A stretch of 64,000 nt of DNA from Bradyrhizobium guangxiense (GTDB lineage: Bacteria > Pseudomonadota > Alphaproteobacteria > Rhizobiales > Xanthobacteraceae): NCBI RefSeq assembly GCF_004114915.1, contig NZ_CP022219.1, forward strand, positions 3,998,501 through 4,062,500. The letters run 5' to 3'. Position numbers and translations under genes: made by a program. The notes under the pieces are model-generated. The model was given only the letters and a program-made list of their open reading frames with translations, had not been told where the DNA came from and searched no databases. This document shows positions 34,277 through 43,274 of this stretch, in pieces (position 1 is the stretch's first letter; each line of letters starts with the position of its first letter).

Positions 34277-36679
34277 TCAGGCCGGCGGCTCGCCGGCAAG
34301 CACCTCGCGAATCTTCTGCGACAGCTCCGACTTCCGGTAGGGTTTTCCGAGCAGGGCCACACCGGGATCCAGATGCCCTTCATGAACGATGGCGTCATCG
34401 CTATAGCCCGAGGTGTAAAGCACCTTCACGCCGGGCCGGCGGAGGCGCACGGCCTCCGCCAACTCCCGCCCGTTCATGCCGCCGGGCATGATGATGTCCG
34501 TGAACAGGAGGTCGAATTTGGCGCCCTGGTCGACCAGCGCCAATGCCGATGCGCCGTCGCCGGCCACAAGTGTGCGATAGCCGAGGCTGCCGAGCTGGGC
34601 GATGACATAGCCCTGCACCAGCGGATCATCCTCGACCACGAGGATCACCTCGTGCCCGCGTGCCGTGGCGAGCGCCTGAACCGGCGCCGTCCTGGCCGGC
34701 GCCTCGCCCATCGACCGCGGCAGGAACAGGCGGATCACCGTGCCACGCCCCTCCTCGCTCTCGATGGCGACGGTGCCGCCGGACTGCTTGGCAAAGCCGT
34801 AGACCATGCTGAGCCCGAGCCCGGTGCCGCGACCGACGCCCTTGGTGGTGAAGAACGGCTCGAACACGCGCTCGCGGATGTCGGGTGGAATGCCGTGACC
34901 GGTGTCGCTGACCGCAACCATCACGAAGGCGCCGCGCACGGCGCCATCGCCGCTCGTGCCGTCGAGCTCCCGGTTTGCAGTTTCGAGGACGAGCCTGCCG
35001 CCGCCCGGCATCGCGTCACGCGCATTGACGGCGAGGTTGACGATCGCGGAGGAGAGCTGCGACGGATCTGCCATTGCGGACCAGGCGTCGTCGGCGAGCC
35101 GGGTCTCGATCGCGATGTGCTCGCCGAGGGTCGGCTTGAGCAGCTTCGCGGTCTCGATCACGAGGGCGTTGACGTCGATCTCGCGCGGCTCCAGCGGCTG
35201 GCGACGCGCGAAGGTCAGGAGCTGCGAGGTAATCTCCGCGCCACGGGCAGCCGCATCGTCGATCAGTTGCGCGATCGCGGCGAGCTCGGGCTTGTCCGCA
35301 AGCCCGTCCCGGATGATCTCGATGGTGCCGGTGATGACCGTGAGCACATTGTTGAAATCGTGCGCGACGCCACCCGTGAGCTGGCCGATCGCGTCCATCT
35401 TCTGGGATTGACGTAAGCGCTCCTCGGTTTCGTGCTGCGCGGTGAGGTCAGTCGCGGAGCCGCGGTAGCCCAGGAAGCGTCCGTCGGCGTCGAAAACCGG
35501 CTGGCCGTTGACGCTGAAATGATGCATCCGCCCGCGCGCATCGCGCCCGCGATATTCGAATTTGCGGAACGGCTCGTGGCGGTCGAGCGTCGCCAGATGC
35601 GCGCGCCATTTCTCCGACTCAGTCTCGCGGTCAAGCGCAGTATCGATACGACGCGTGCCGATCCGCACGTGGGGATCCATACCGAAGGCAATCACCCGGT
35701 CAGAGAGGTAGGTAAACTTATGATCCGGCCCGGTCTCCCAGAACCAGTCGGACGCGGTCTCGGCATAGTCGCGGAAACGCTGTTCGCTCGCCCGCGCGTC
35801 CGCTTCGGCGCGCCGCCGGATGGTCAGGTCACGCTCGAGATTGGCATTGGCTTCGCGCAGCTCGCCATAGGCTCGCTCGAGGGTTGCGCACATAGCGTTG
35901 AAGGCGTCGATCACCTTGTCCAACTCGTCGGCGTCGTAAGGCGGCCGGCGCTCCAGGCGCAAAGGCGGTGGCGGCCGCGCCAGATTGTACTTGCTGACGA
36001 ACTCGGCGATGGCGACCAGATGTCGCGTCACCAGCAGATGGACCATGTAGATGATGAACAAGGAGACGAGAAACGTCTTCGCGGCCTGGCTCGCCAGAAT
36101 GACCACGGCCCGGTTCAGCAGATGCTGATAGACGTCGGTCAGCGTGGCCTCGACGTGGAGCACGCCGATCCCGCGTGCGCTCCCCTGCACGCCGTAGGTC
36201 AAGGGATAGTCGCGCATCACGACCGAGCGGGTGCCGGGCTCGCCGACTGCAAGACGGATCGGATTGGGACGATCGGCAATCTCGCGCACCTCGGCGGCGC
36301 GGATGTCGGGCAGCCGCAGGATGCCGTCGAGCTGGAGCTTGAGCTGGTTCTGGTCGAGATTCCACAGGCTCTCGCCGAGGCTGCCGGTCGTGCTGCGGCC
36401 GATCTCGTCGAGTCGCGTCTCGATCAGACCGACCTCGCGATCGTAGTCGAGATAGAGCTGGAGCGCGGTCAGCGTCAGCGTAACGACCGAAGAGAACAGC
36501 AGCACGGCCGCGAGCAGCCGCGGTCCGACGCCGCTGCGCGACCAGTTGAAGAGCCGCGACGGCAGCGATGCGATCATCGAAGGCGCAAGCGGGGCGCCGA
36601 TGCCAGTCAGACCCGGCTTCGCAGCCGCCGGCGCGATGGCGCGGCTGCGCTTGGCGTCCTCGTCACCTGCGTTGGCCAT
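34277..36679 (-). CDS. Hybrid sensor histidine kinase/response regulator with PAS domain
   Basis: An 800-aa membrane hybrid kinase. Membrane segments are near 53-75 and 192-215, enclosing a periplasmic sensor of about 115 residues. A linker helix, a PAS domain (about 300-415), HisKA with His440 in GGVAHDFNN, HATPase with TGLGLSMVYGF and a receiver (about 670-800) with Asp728 in FTDIIMPG follow. No DNA-binding output is fused or adjacent. It may form a phosphorelay with a regulator elsewhere. ATG 36679; the 330 bp upstream show no gene. Confidence 0.88.
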   Translation of the reverse strand: MANAGDEDAKRSRAIAPAAAKPGLTGIGAPLAPSMIASLPSRLFNWSRSGVGPRLLAAVLLFSSVVTLTLTALQLYLDYDREVGLIETRLDEIGRSTTGSLGESLWNLDQNQLKLQLDGILRLPDIRAAEVREIADRPNPIRLAVGEPGTRSVVMRDYPLTYGVQGSARGIGVLHVEATLTDVYQHLLNRAVVILASQAAKTFLVSLFIIYMVHLLVTRHLVAIAEFVSKYNLARPPPPLRLERRPPYDADELDKVIDAFNAMCATLERAYGELREANANLERDLTIRRRAEADARASEQRFRDYAETASDWFWETGPDHKFTYLSDRVIAFGMDPHVRIGTRRIDTALDRETESEKWRAHLATLDRHEPFRKFEYRGRDARGRMHHFSVNGQPVFDADGRFLGYRGSATDLTAQHETEERLRQSQKMDAIGQLTGGVAHDFNNVLTVITGTIEIIRDGLADKPELAAIAQLIDDAAARGAEITSQLLTFARRQPLEPREIDVNALVIETAKLLKPTLGEHIAIETRLADDAWSAMADPSQLSSAIVNLAVNARDAMPGGGRLVLETANRELDGTSGDGAVRGAFVMVAVSDTGHGIPPDIRERVFEPFFTTKGVGRGTGLGLSMVYGFAKQSGGTVAIESEEGRGTVIRLFLPRSMGEAPARTAPVQALATARGHEVILVVEDDPLVQGYVIAQLGSLGYRTLVAGDGASALALVDQGAKFDLLFTDIIMPGGMNGRELAEAVRLRRPGVKVLYTSGYSDDAIVHEGHLDPGVALLGKPYRKSELSQKIREVLAGEPPA

Positions 36680-37010
36680 GCACCACGTCCCCGAAATGGC
36701 GGCTCTCTGCTCCGGTCCACCGGTTGCAGTTTCGAGCAGTCCAAGGTTGAGACGCCTGCCTCGTCACCCGATGCGCGCAATCACCCTGTCGGCCCGGGAA
36801 GCGGCTCGAGGTCGGCGGGTCATGTCTTGCGCGCAACGGCAGGATTTCTGCGCAAGCTAGCACTGCGCGTGTTAGAATGACATCGGTGAAAGTCCGGAAT
36901 GGCTCGCATGGCGGGCGGTAACGGTTGCCGGCGCGCAAGTGCCAACTTGCGGTAGATCGCGCGGGCGTCCGAATCCAGTGGTAGCAATGCGCGGCCGAAG
37001 GAGGCGCCTG

Positions 37011-37724
37011 ATGTGGCGGCTAGTCGTCGCCTGCCTGTCGTTGCTCGCAGCCGGTCCGTTGCAGGCACAGGACGTGATCCGGCTGGCGCGCATCGCCGAC
37101 ATCCCCGATCAATATGTCGGCGGCGAGATGCTGCGAGCCGTCTATGCCAAGCTGAACATCAGGCTGGAATTCGAGGACGTCCCTGGCAAGCGCGCGCTCG
37201 CGCTGTCGAGCGCCGGCGAGGTCGACGGCGAGATCCAGCGGATCGGCGCGCTCTCGCGCGATTACCCGACACTGATCCAGATCACGCCGGCGATCAACTA
37301 CATCGAGCCCACGGTGTTCGCGACCAAGCTCCGGTTCGACGTCGCCGGCTGGGACTCGATCAAGGATTACAGCATCGGCATCGTCCGCGGCGTCGGCTCC
37401 TCGGAAGCAGGCACGCGCGGCATGGCCCGCGTGACCGCGACCAGCAGCCTCGACAACATGGTCAGGATGCTCGACGCCGACCGTTTCGACGTGATGGTGA
37501 CCGACCTCTTCAGCGGTCTTGCCGCGGTGAGGAAGCTCAATCTGCAGGCCAGGATCTACCCGCTTTCGCCGCCGCTCGAGCGGATCCACATCTACCACTA
37601 CCTGCATGAACGCCACCGCGATCTGGCGCCGAAGGTGGGAAAGGCGATCGCCCAGATGGAGGCGAGCGGCGAACTGGCGGCGCTGCGCGAGGTGCTGGTC
37701 AAGCAAGTCCTGAGCGCGCCGTGA
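37011..37724 (+). CDS. Periplasmic substrate-binding-like protein
   Basis: A 237-aa protein with a signal peptide (MWRLVVACLSLLAAGPLQAQ, cleavage after about 20) and a type II periplasmic binding fold, SBP_bac_3-like: IRLARIADIPDQYVGGEML and IGIVRGVGSSEAGTRG. ATG 37011 follows GAAGGAGG; the frame from 36939 lacks a leader. No permease or ATPase genes are adjacent, so it may act as a sensor partner, perhaps of the divergent hybrid kinase 330 bp away. That partnership is speculative. Confidence 0.75.
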   Translation: MWRLVVACLSLLAAGPLQAQDVIRLARIADIPDQYVGGEMLRAVYAKLNIRLEFEDVPGKRALALSSAGEVDGEIQRIGALSRDYPTLIQITPAINYIEPTVFATKLRFDVAGWDSIKDYSIGIVRGVGSSEAGTRGMARVTATSSLDNMVRMLDADRFDVMVTDLFSGLAAVRKLNLQARIYPLSPPLERIHIYHYLHERHRDLAPKVGKAIAQMEASGELAALREVLVKQVLSAP

Positions 37725-37734
37725 GAGCCACGCG

Positions 37735-37938
37735 TCAGCTCGCGCGAAGCCGCTCGCGCAAGGCTACGGCGGCGATCAAGATGCCGACACACCAGGCCAT
37801 GACTGCGCGGTGCGGCTCCCCACCGAGGAGCACGGTGAAAATGCTCGCGAGCAGGCACGGCGCGATGGCCTTGCTGTTGCGGCTCACGAGCGAGACGAGA
37901 AACGGCATCGCCGCGATCGATATCTGCAGGACGTCCAT
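37735..37938 (-). CDS. Small membrane protein
   Basis: A 67-aa protein with two hydrophobic segments separated by SRNSK and GGEPHRA. It ends 10 bp from the convergent substrate-binding gene. No family is recognised. ATG 37938. Confidence 0.45.
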   Translation of the reverse strand: MDVLQISIAAMPFLVSLVSRNSKAIAPCLLASIFTVLLGGEPHRAVMAWCVGILIAAVALRERLRAS

Positions 37939-37965
37939 GGTGGAAAGACGGTCGCGTCAGAGGAT

Positions 37966-38151
37966 TCAGAAGCCGAGAATGTTGAGCACGCGCGGGCGCT
38001 TGCCGCGCCGGCTCTCCACGATCCGCTCGCCGACGTTCTCGGCCGAGCTGCCGTAATAGCGATGATGGCCGGCCTGATCGTGCAGGTCGGCCGGCTCCGA
38101 CCGTCCCGCCCGACGCGCGTCGCAGATGATCTTGATGGTGTGACCCGACAT
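37966..38151 (-). CDS. Small basic hypothetical protein
   Basis: A 61-aa soluble protein from ATG 38151 (MSGHTIKIICDARRAG...) ending RPRVLNILGF; an upstream ATG at 38166 adds five residues. Rich in Arg, Gly and His with one Cys. It lies 27 bp upstream of the small membrane protein on the same strand. No function can be given. Confidence 0.45.
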   Translation of the reverse strand: MSGHTIKIICDARRAGRSEPADLHDQAGHHRYYGSSAENVGERIVESRRGKRPRVLNILGF

Positions 38152-38353
38152 AGCCGCCTCCAGCAAAAGCCTTGTTGTTTGTGGTCATCAGTCGCAATCG
38201 CTTCCGGCGGCGTTCACGCAGCCAGGCCGCAATCGCGTTTCAGGACGGTTTCGTGGCGGCACGACCACGCAATATTTTATGCGTGGGGATTGTCGGCACG
38301 GCCGCCCGTGCTACGTCCTTGGGGTCTGTGCGAAAAAAAACGACGAGGTGACG

Positions 38354-38734
38354 ATGCTGTACGCCATCCTGGCCTATCACGTGGAAGAGGAGCTCCTGTC
38401 CTGGACGCCGGAGCAGGATGCCGCGGTCGTAGCCAAGGTCATCGAGGTTCAGGCGCCCTTGCGGGCAAGCGGACAGTTTGGGCCGGCTGCCCGTCTGGAT
38501 GAGACCCGAAAGGCCCGCACCTTGCGTGGCCCGGGCGCGGGCATGGTGCTGGACGGGCCGTTTGCCGAGACCAAGGAGCAGCTTCTGGGCTTCCACCTGA
38601 TGGAATGCGCCAGCGAGGACGAGGCGATCGCGGCGGCGCGGAAGCTGCGTGCGGTCAATCCGACGGCGGTCTACGAAATCCGCCCGGTCAAGCTTTACGT
38701 GCCAGCCGATGGGTTCGGCGCGACAGCGGGGTGA
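38354..38734 (+). CDS. YciI family protein
   Basis: A 126-aa protein of the YciI/DGPF family with the hallmark DGPFAETKEQLLGF (about residues 65-80) and the N-terminal MLYAILAYHVEE. Relatives form ferredoxin-like dimers; some are fused to sigma factors or act as dehydrochlorinases, but most are uncharacterised. ATG 38354. It ends one base before the convergent TMEM175 gene. Confidence 0.85.
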   Translation: MLYAILAYHVEEELLSWTPEQDAAVVAKVIEVQAPLRASGQFGPAARLDETRKARTLRGPGAGMVLDGPFAETKEQLLGFHLMECASEDEAIAAARKLRAVNPTAVYEIRPVKLYVPADGFGATAG

Positions 38735-38735
38735 G

Positions 38736-39326
38736 CTAGGCGTCCGGCGCGGTCCGTGCAGTGTAGAAGCGCTGGATCACGATTCCGCCGAACGCGACGA
38801 ACCACAAGAAGGGCGCGACGCGCGGGGCGAACGCCGCAACGATCGTGCCCGGGATGAACACCAGCAGCGGAAACAGCGCGGCCATGATCTCATGGCGCCA
38901 ACCGCCCAGGATCGTCCACCACAGCCAGGCATTGAGGCCGGCGATCGCCGACAGGTGCAGGCCGTAGAGCACCGCGACCGCGCTGCTCGTGGCGTAATTG
39001 GTGTAGAGGCCGTTGGTCACCGGCAGCAGCACGATCGAGAGCAGGAAGAACAGATTGAGGATCACCGCGCCGCGGCTGCCGACAGGCGGGCGCGCCAGCC
39101 GCCGGTGATGGCTGATCCAGAATACGCCGGCGATGATGAAGCTGAGCGCGAAGCCGGCGAGCCTGCCGGAATAGACATGGGCGAGGTCGCTCCAGTCCGG
39201 CGCGCTGGTGAAGACCGCCGCCTTGGGCAGGTCGTAGGCGAGAAGCGTCATGGCGACGCCGAAAATCGTGTTGCTGAGCGATTCCAGCCGCCGCATCTCG
39301 AACTGGTCGGGCTTGAGCTCGGTCAT
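38736..39326 (-). CDS. TMEM175-family (DUF1211) ion channel-like protein
   Basis: A 196-aa integral membrane protein with about six hydrophobic segments. The first helix carries RLESLSNTIFGVAMTLL, the filter-like pattern of prokaryotic TMEM175 potassium channels, and HHRRLARP lies between segments 3 and 4. ATG 39326. It is divergent from the helicase gene. Confidence 0.83.
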   Translation of the reverse strand: MTELKPDQFEMRRLESLSNTIFGVAMTLLAYDLPKAAVFTSAPDWSDLAHVYSGRLAGFALSFIIAGVFWISHHRRLARPPVGSRGAVILNLFFLLSIVLLPVTNGLYTNYATSSAVAVLYGLHLSAIAGLNAWLWWTILGGWRHEIMAALFPLLVFIPGTIVAAFAPRVAPFLWFVAFGGIVIQRFYTARTAPDA

Positions 39327-39453
39327 GCCGGGTGCACTTTTCGGGCTGGAACCTTCGGACCCTCTTTCCCCTAGGTCTTAACACCGGTTCCGTCCAGCCG
39401 CATTGCGATTCGCGCCGGGATCGCCGACTCTCACCCTTTCACCGGGGCGATTC

Positions 39454-41511
39454 GTGGCGACATATCTGGACACGCTCAATGCGGAGCAGCGCCGCGCCGT
39501 CGAGCATGGCGTGGCCGATGGCGCAACCGTGGGCGCCCCCCTGCTCGTCATTGCCGGCGCCGGGTCCGGCAAGACCAACACGCTGGCCCATCGCGTCGCG
39601 CATCTGATCGTCGCCGGTGCGGATCCGCGCCGCATCCTGCTGATGACGTTTTCGCGCCGCGCCGCGGCCGAGATGGCCGGCCGGGTCGAGCGGATCGCCC
39701 GCAAGGTGCTGGGGGAGAACAACGCCGCGATCATGCGCGACGCGCTCACCTGGGCCGGCACCTTCCACGGCATCGGCGCGCGGCTGCTGCGCGAATATGC
39801 CGAGCGGATCGGCGTCGATCCCGCCTTCACCATTCACGACCGCGAGGATTCCGCCGACCTGATGAACCTGGTCCGGCACGAGCGCGGACTGTCGAAGACC
39901 GAAAGCCGCTTTCCCGCCAAGGGCACCTGCCTGTCGATCTACTCGCGCTGCGTCAATGCCGAGATGGAGATCGAGAAGGTGCTCGGCCAACATTATCCCT
40001 GGTGTGCGGGATGGGCCGCCGAGCTGAAGGGCCTGTTCGCCGCTTACGTCGAGGCCAAGCAGGCCCAGCATGTGCTCGATTACGACGATTTGCTGCTGTA
40101 CTGGTCGCAGATGATGAGCGACGCGCTGATCGCCGATGAGATCGGCAGCCGCTTCGATCACGTGCTGGTCGACGAATACCAGGACACCAACCGCCTGCAA
40201 TCCTCGATCCTGCTGGCGCTGAAGCCGGACGGACGCGGGCTCACCGTGGTCGGCGACGACGCGCAGTCGATCTATTCGTTCCGCGCCGCCACCGTGCGCA
40301 ACATCCTGGAGTTTCCGCAGAGCTTCTCGCCCCGCGCGGACATGATCACGCTCGACCGCAACTACCGCTCGACGCAAGCGGTGCTGGCAGCGGCCAACGG
40401 CGTCATTGGCCTCGCACGCGAGCGCTTCACCAAGAACCTGTGGACCGACCGCAGCTCGGGGCGGAAGCCGCAGCTCGTCACGGTGCACGACGAAGCCGAT
40501 CAGGCGCGCTACATCGTCGAGGAAGTGCTGGCCAACCGCGAGCAAGGCGCGCTGCTCAAGCACCAGGCGGTGCTGTTCCGCACCTCCTCGCATTCCGGCC
40601 CGCTCGAGATCGAGCTGACCCGCCGTAACATCCCCTTCGTCAAGTTCGGCGGACTGAAATTCCTCGATGCCGCCCACGTCAAGGACATGCTGGCGCTGCT
40701 GCGCTTTGCCGAAAATCCGCGCGACCGGGTGGCCGGTTTCCGCATCCTGCATCTGTTGCCGGGCATTGGGCCTGCAACCGCGCAGCGCGTGCTCGACCAG
40801 ATGGCAGAAAGCACCGATCCGCTTCATACGCTCGGCCAGCTTCCGGTGCCGGCGCGCACCGGCGCGGACTGGACCGACTTCGTCCGCACGGTCGGAAATC
40901 TGCGTTATTCGGAATGGCCTGTTGATCTCGAGCGCGTGCGGCTCTGGTACGAGCCGCATCTCGACCGCATCCACGAGGATTCCGAGACGCGCCGGGCCGA
41001 TCTGATGCAGCTCGAGCAGATCGCGAGCGGCTATTCGTCGCGCGAAAAATTCCTGACCGAGCTCACGCTCGATCCTCCGGACGCGACCAGTGACAAATCA
41101 GGCCCGCCCTTGCGCGACGAGGACTATCTGATCCTCTCCACCATCCACTCCGCCAAGGGCCAGGAGTGGAAATCGGTGTTCGTGCTCAACGTCGTCGACG
41201 GATGCATGCCGTCCGACCTCGGCGCCGGCACCAGCGCCGAGCTCGAGGAGGAGCGCCGGCTGCTCTATGTCGCGATGACGCGCGCCAAGGACGATCTCCA
41301 CCTCGTCGTTCCCCAGCGCTTCTTCACCCACGGCCAGGCCGCCAAGGGCGACCGCCACGTCTACGCCTCGCGCACCCGCTTCATTCCGGAGCAGCTGGTC
41401 TATCTGTTCGAGCGTACCGCCTGGCCGAAGTCCTCGGCGGGGGCGGCGCGATCCGCCGCGCAGGGGCCGAAGATCGACATCGGGGCCAAGATGCGCGGGA
41501 TGTGGCGGTAG
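39454..41511 (+). CDS. UvrD/PcrA-type superfamily 1 DNA helicase
   Basis: A 685-aa ATP-dependent 3'-5' helicase from GTG 39454 (or 702 aa from TTG 39403). Walker A is AGAGSGKTNTLA, motif II DEYQDTN, motif III VVGDDAQSIYSFR, then YRSTQ; motifs V and VI are STIHSAKGQEWKSVFV and EERRLLYVAMTRAKD. It is shorter at the C-terminus than UvrD and may be a Rep/PcrA-like or accessory helicase. It stands alone. Confidence 0.88.
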   Translation: MATYLDTLNAEQRRAVEHGVADGATVGAPLLVIAGAGSGKTNTLAHRVAHLIVAGADPRRILLMTFSRRAAAEMAGRVERIARKVLGENNAAIMRDALTWAGTFHGIGARLLREYAERIGVDPAFTIHDREDSADLMNLVRHERGLSKTESRFPAKGTCLSIYSRCVNAEMEIEKVLGQHYPWCAGWAAELKGLFAAYVEAKQAQHVLDYDDLLLYWSQMMSDALIADEIGSRFDHVLVDEYQDTNRLQSSILLALKPDGRGLTVVGDDAQSIYSFRAATVRNILEFPQSFSPRADMITLDRNYRSTQAVLAAANGVIGLARERFTKNLWTDRSSGRKPQLVTVHDEADQARYIVEEVLANREQGALLKHQAVLFRTSSHSGPLEIELTRRNIPFVKFGGLKFLDAAHVKDMLALLRFAENPRDRVAGFRILHLLPGIGPATAQRVLDQMAESTDPLHTLGQLPVPARTGADWTDFVRTVGNLRYSEWPVDLERVRLWYEPHLDRIHEDSETRRADLMQLEQIASGYSSREKFLTELTLDPPDATSDKSGPPLRDEDYLILSTIHSAKGQEWKSVFVLNVVDGCMPSDLGAGTSAELEEERRLLYVAMTRAKDDLHLVVPQRFFTHGQAAKGDRHVYASRTRFIPEQLVYLFERTAWPKSSAGAARSAAQGPKIDIGAKMRGMWR

Positions 41512-42759
41512 TTACGCGTCCAACCTGTCGAACTGAACCTTGCCCGCCTTCATCACCAGCGGGATATGCTCGCCCTGGCCGAGCAGGCAGGCGACATCGC
41601 GCAGCGGATTGCCGTCGACCACCAGCAGGTCCGCGAGTGCCTCTGGCGCGATCCGGCCGAGCTTGCCTTCCATGCCGAGCACCTCGGCGCCGATCACCGT
41701 GGCACTGGCGATCACGGCGCGCGAGCCGAGGATTTCGGCGCGGATGCGGAATTCGTCGCTCTGCAGGCGCTGCGACGGCCCGAGCAGATCGCTGCCAAAA
41801 CCCATCTTCACGCCGGCGTCGCGATAGATCGCGAGCGAGCGCAGGCCGGCGTCGCGGACATCGGCGATCTTGGCGACGCTCTCCGGCGGCAGGCCGTATT
41901 GGGCGCCCTCGCTAGCCAGCGCCTCGTAGGTGACGAGCGTCGGCACCACATAGGCGCCCTGCTCGGCCATCAGCCGCGCGGTCGGCGCATCGACCAGATT
42001 GCCGTGCTCGATGGTGCGCACGCCGCAGCGAACCGCACGCTCGATAGCAGCTGCGGTGTAGGCATGGGCGAGCACATAGGTCTGGCGCCCGCGCGCCTCC
42101 TCGACGATGGCGCGGATCTCGTCCTCGGAATAGCCGAACGCGCCGACCGGGTCGGTCGGCGAGGCAACGCCGCCGGACGCCATGATCTTGATCTGGTCGG
42201 CGCCCATCTGCAGCTCCTCTCGCGCGGCCTTGCGCACGCCGTCGACACCGTCGGCGACGCGCGCAAGCGCGCCGACACGCACGCAGCACGGACACGGCGC
42301 ATCGCTCGCGAGAAAGTCCGAGCGCGCCCGCATGTCGCCGTGCCCGCCGGTCTGGCTCAGCGCACGGCCGGAAACGAACAGCCTCGGACCGTCGGTGAGG
42401 CCGGTCTCGATGGCCTGCTTCAGCGCATGGCCGGCGCCGCCCGCATCGCGAACGGTGGTGAAGCCGCGCCGCAGCATGCCGCGCAACAGCAGCGTCGAGC
42501 GCAGCGTCACCAGCACGTTCGGCATGTGCACCTGCTGCGCCAGATTGAGCTCGACCGCGATCGCATGTACATGCAGGTCGATCAGGCCGGGCATCAGCGT
42601 CTTGCCCTTGAGGTCGATGGTGCGATCGGCGGCGACCTGGAGCGGCCGGTCCGAGACCTCCTTGATGACGTTGTCCTCGACCAGCACGTGATGGCCTTCC
42701 AGCAGATCCGGCTGAAGCGGATCGAGCAGCGCGGCATTCTTGAAGAGGGTGCTGGGCAT
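41512..42759 (-). CDS. Amidohydrolase family protein (imidazolonepropionase-like)
   Basis: A 415-aa metal-dependent amidohydrolase. Metal ligands are HVH in GLIDLHVHA near residue 60 and later His in HAYTAAAIERAVRCGVRTIEHG; a carboxylated Lys candidate lies in QIKIMASGG, and GSDLLG carries the final Asp. Such prolidase/imidazolonepropionase-like enzymes hydrolyse cyclic amides, dipeptides or pesticide-like esters. It is the last gene of an operon with the GAF and MFS genes (17-bp gap). ATG 42759. Confidence 0.85.
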   Translation of the reverse strand: MPSTLFKNAALLDPLQPDLLEGHHVLVEDNVIKEVSDRPLQVAADRTIDLKGKTLMPGLIDLHVHAIAVELNLAQQVHMPNVLVTLRSTLLLRGMLRRGFTTVRDAGGAGHALKQAIETGLTDGPRLFVSGRALSQTGGHGDMRARSDFLASDAPCPCCVRVGALARVADGVDGVRKAAREELQMGADQIKIMASGGVASPTDPVGAFGYSEDEIRAIVEEARGRQTYVLAHAYTAAAIERAVRCGVRTIEHGNLVDAPTARLMAEQGAYVVPTLVTYEALASEGAQYGLPPESVAKIADVRDAGLRSLAIYRDAGVKMGFGSDLLGPSQRLQSDEFRIRAEILGSRAVIASATVIGAEVLGMEGKLGRIAPEALADLLVVDGNPLRDVACLLGQGEHIPLVMKAGKVQFDRLDA

Positions 42760-42776
42760 GGTCGTTATTCCCGGGG

Positions 42777-43274
42777 TCAGGACGGAGTGAGCAGCGCGGG
42801 CAATGCGAGCTGAGCGAACGGAAGGCAGGCGGCGACATCGTCCTCGCCGTACCAGCCCGCCTCGTGGAGCAGGTTGAGCGAGCCGAGCGTGCGCCCGCGC
42901 CAGCGCACGGGCATGTTGAGCACGCTCTCGCAGCCGAGTGAAGCGATCAGCTCGTGATCGGGAAACACGTTGCGCAGATCCTCGATCGTGTAACCGACAT
43001 AGGCTTCGCCGCGATCGAGCACGGCCTCGGTCCACGGGCCAGTGGTCAGGCGCTTGCGCCCGCCCGTCGGGTAAGGTCCGGGACGGTTGGAATAGATCCG
43101 CGCGGCTTCCCCGCTGCCGTCATCATAGGTCAGGATCGTGAACAGCTTGTGCCCGATCGCCGATTTCAGAGCCTGATCCAGCGCCGCGAACAGCGCCTCC
43201 GGCTGATCCACCCTGCCCTGCGCCGCCGCCACGGCGCCGAGTAGCGGATCGGCCCGGCGTGTCGCCTCCCTCAT
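42777..43274 (-). CDS. GAF-domain protein
   Basis: A 165-aa stand-alone GAF domain with HKLFTILTYDDGSGEAARIYSN, VFPDHELIASLGCESVLNMPV and RTLGSLNLLHE. It could bind the transported compound or a related ligand. ATG 43274 overlaps the MFS stop (ATGA), so the two are coupled. The open frame to 44063 overlaps the MFS gene and is an artefact. Confidence 0.78.
   Translation of the reverse strand: MREATRRADPLLGAVAAAQGRVDQPEALFAALDQALKSAIGHKLFTILTYDDGSGEAARIYSNRPGPYPTGGRKRLTTGPWTEAVLDRGEAYVGYTIEDLRNVFPDHELIASLGCESVLNMPVRWRGRTLGSLNLLHEAGWYGEDDVAACLPFAQLALPALLTPS

Noticed and set aside
41566..42813. Plus-strand 415-codon frame opposite the amidohydrolase
   Set aside because: Mirror of the amidohydrolase gene with His/Arg/Ala-rich composition; the minus strand has clear metal-site motifs.
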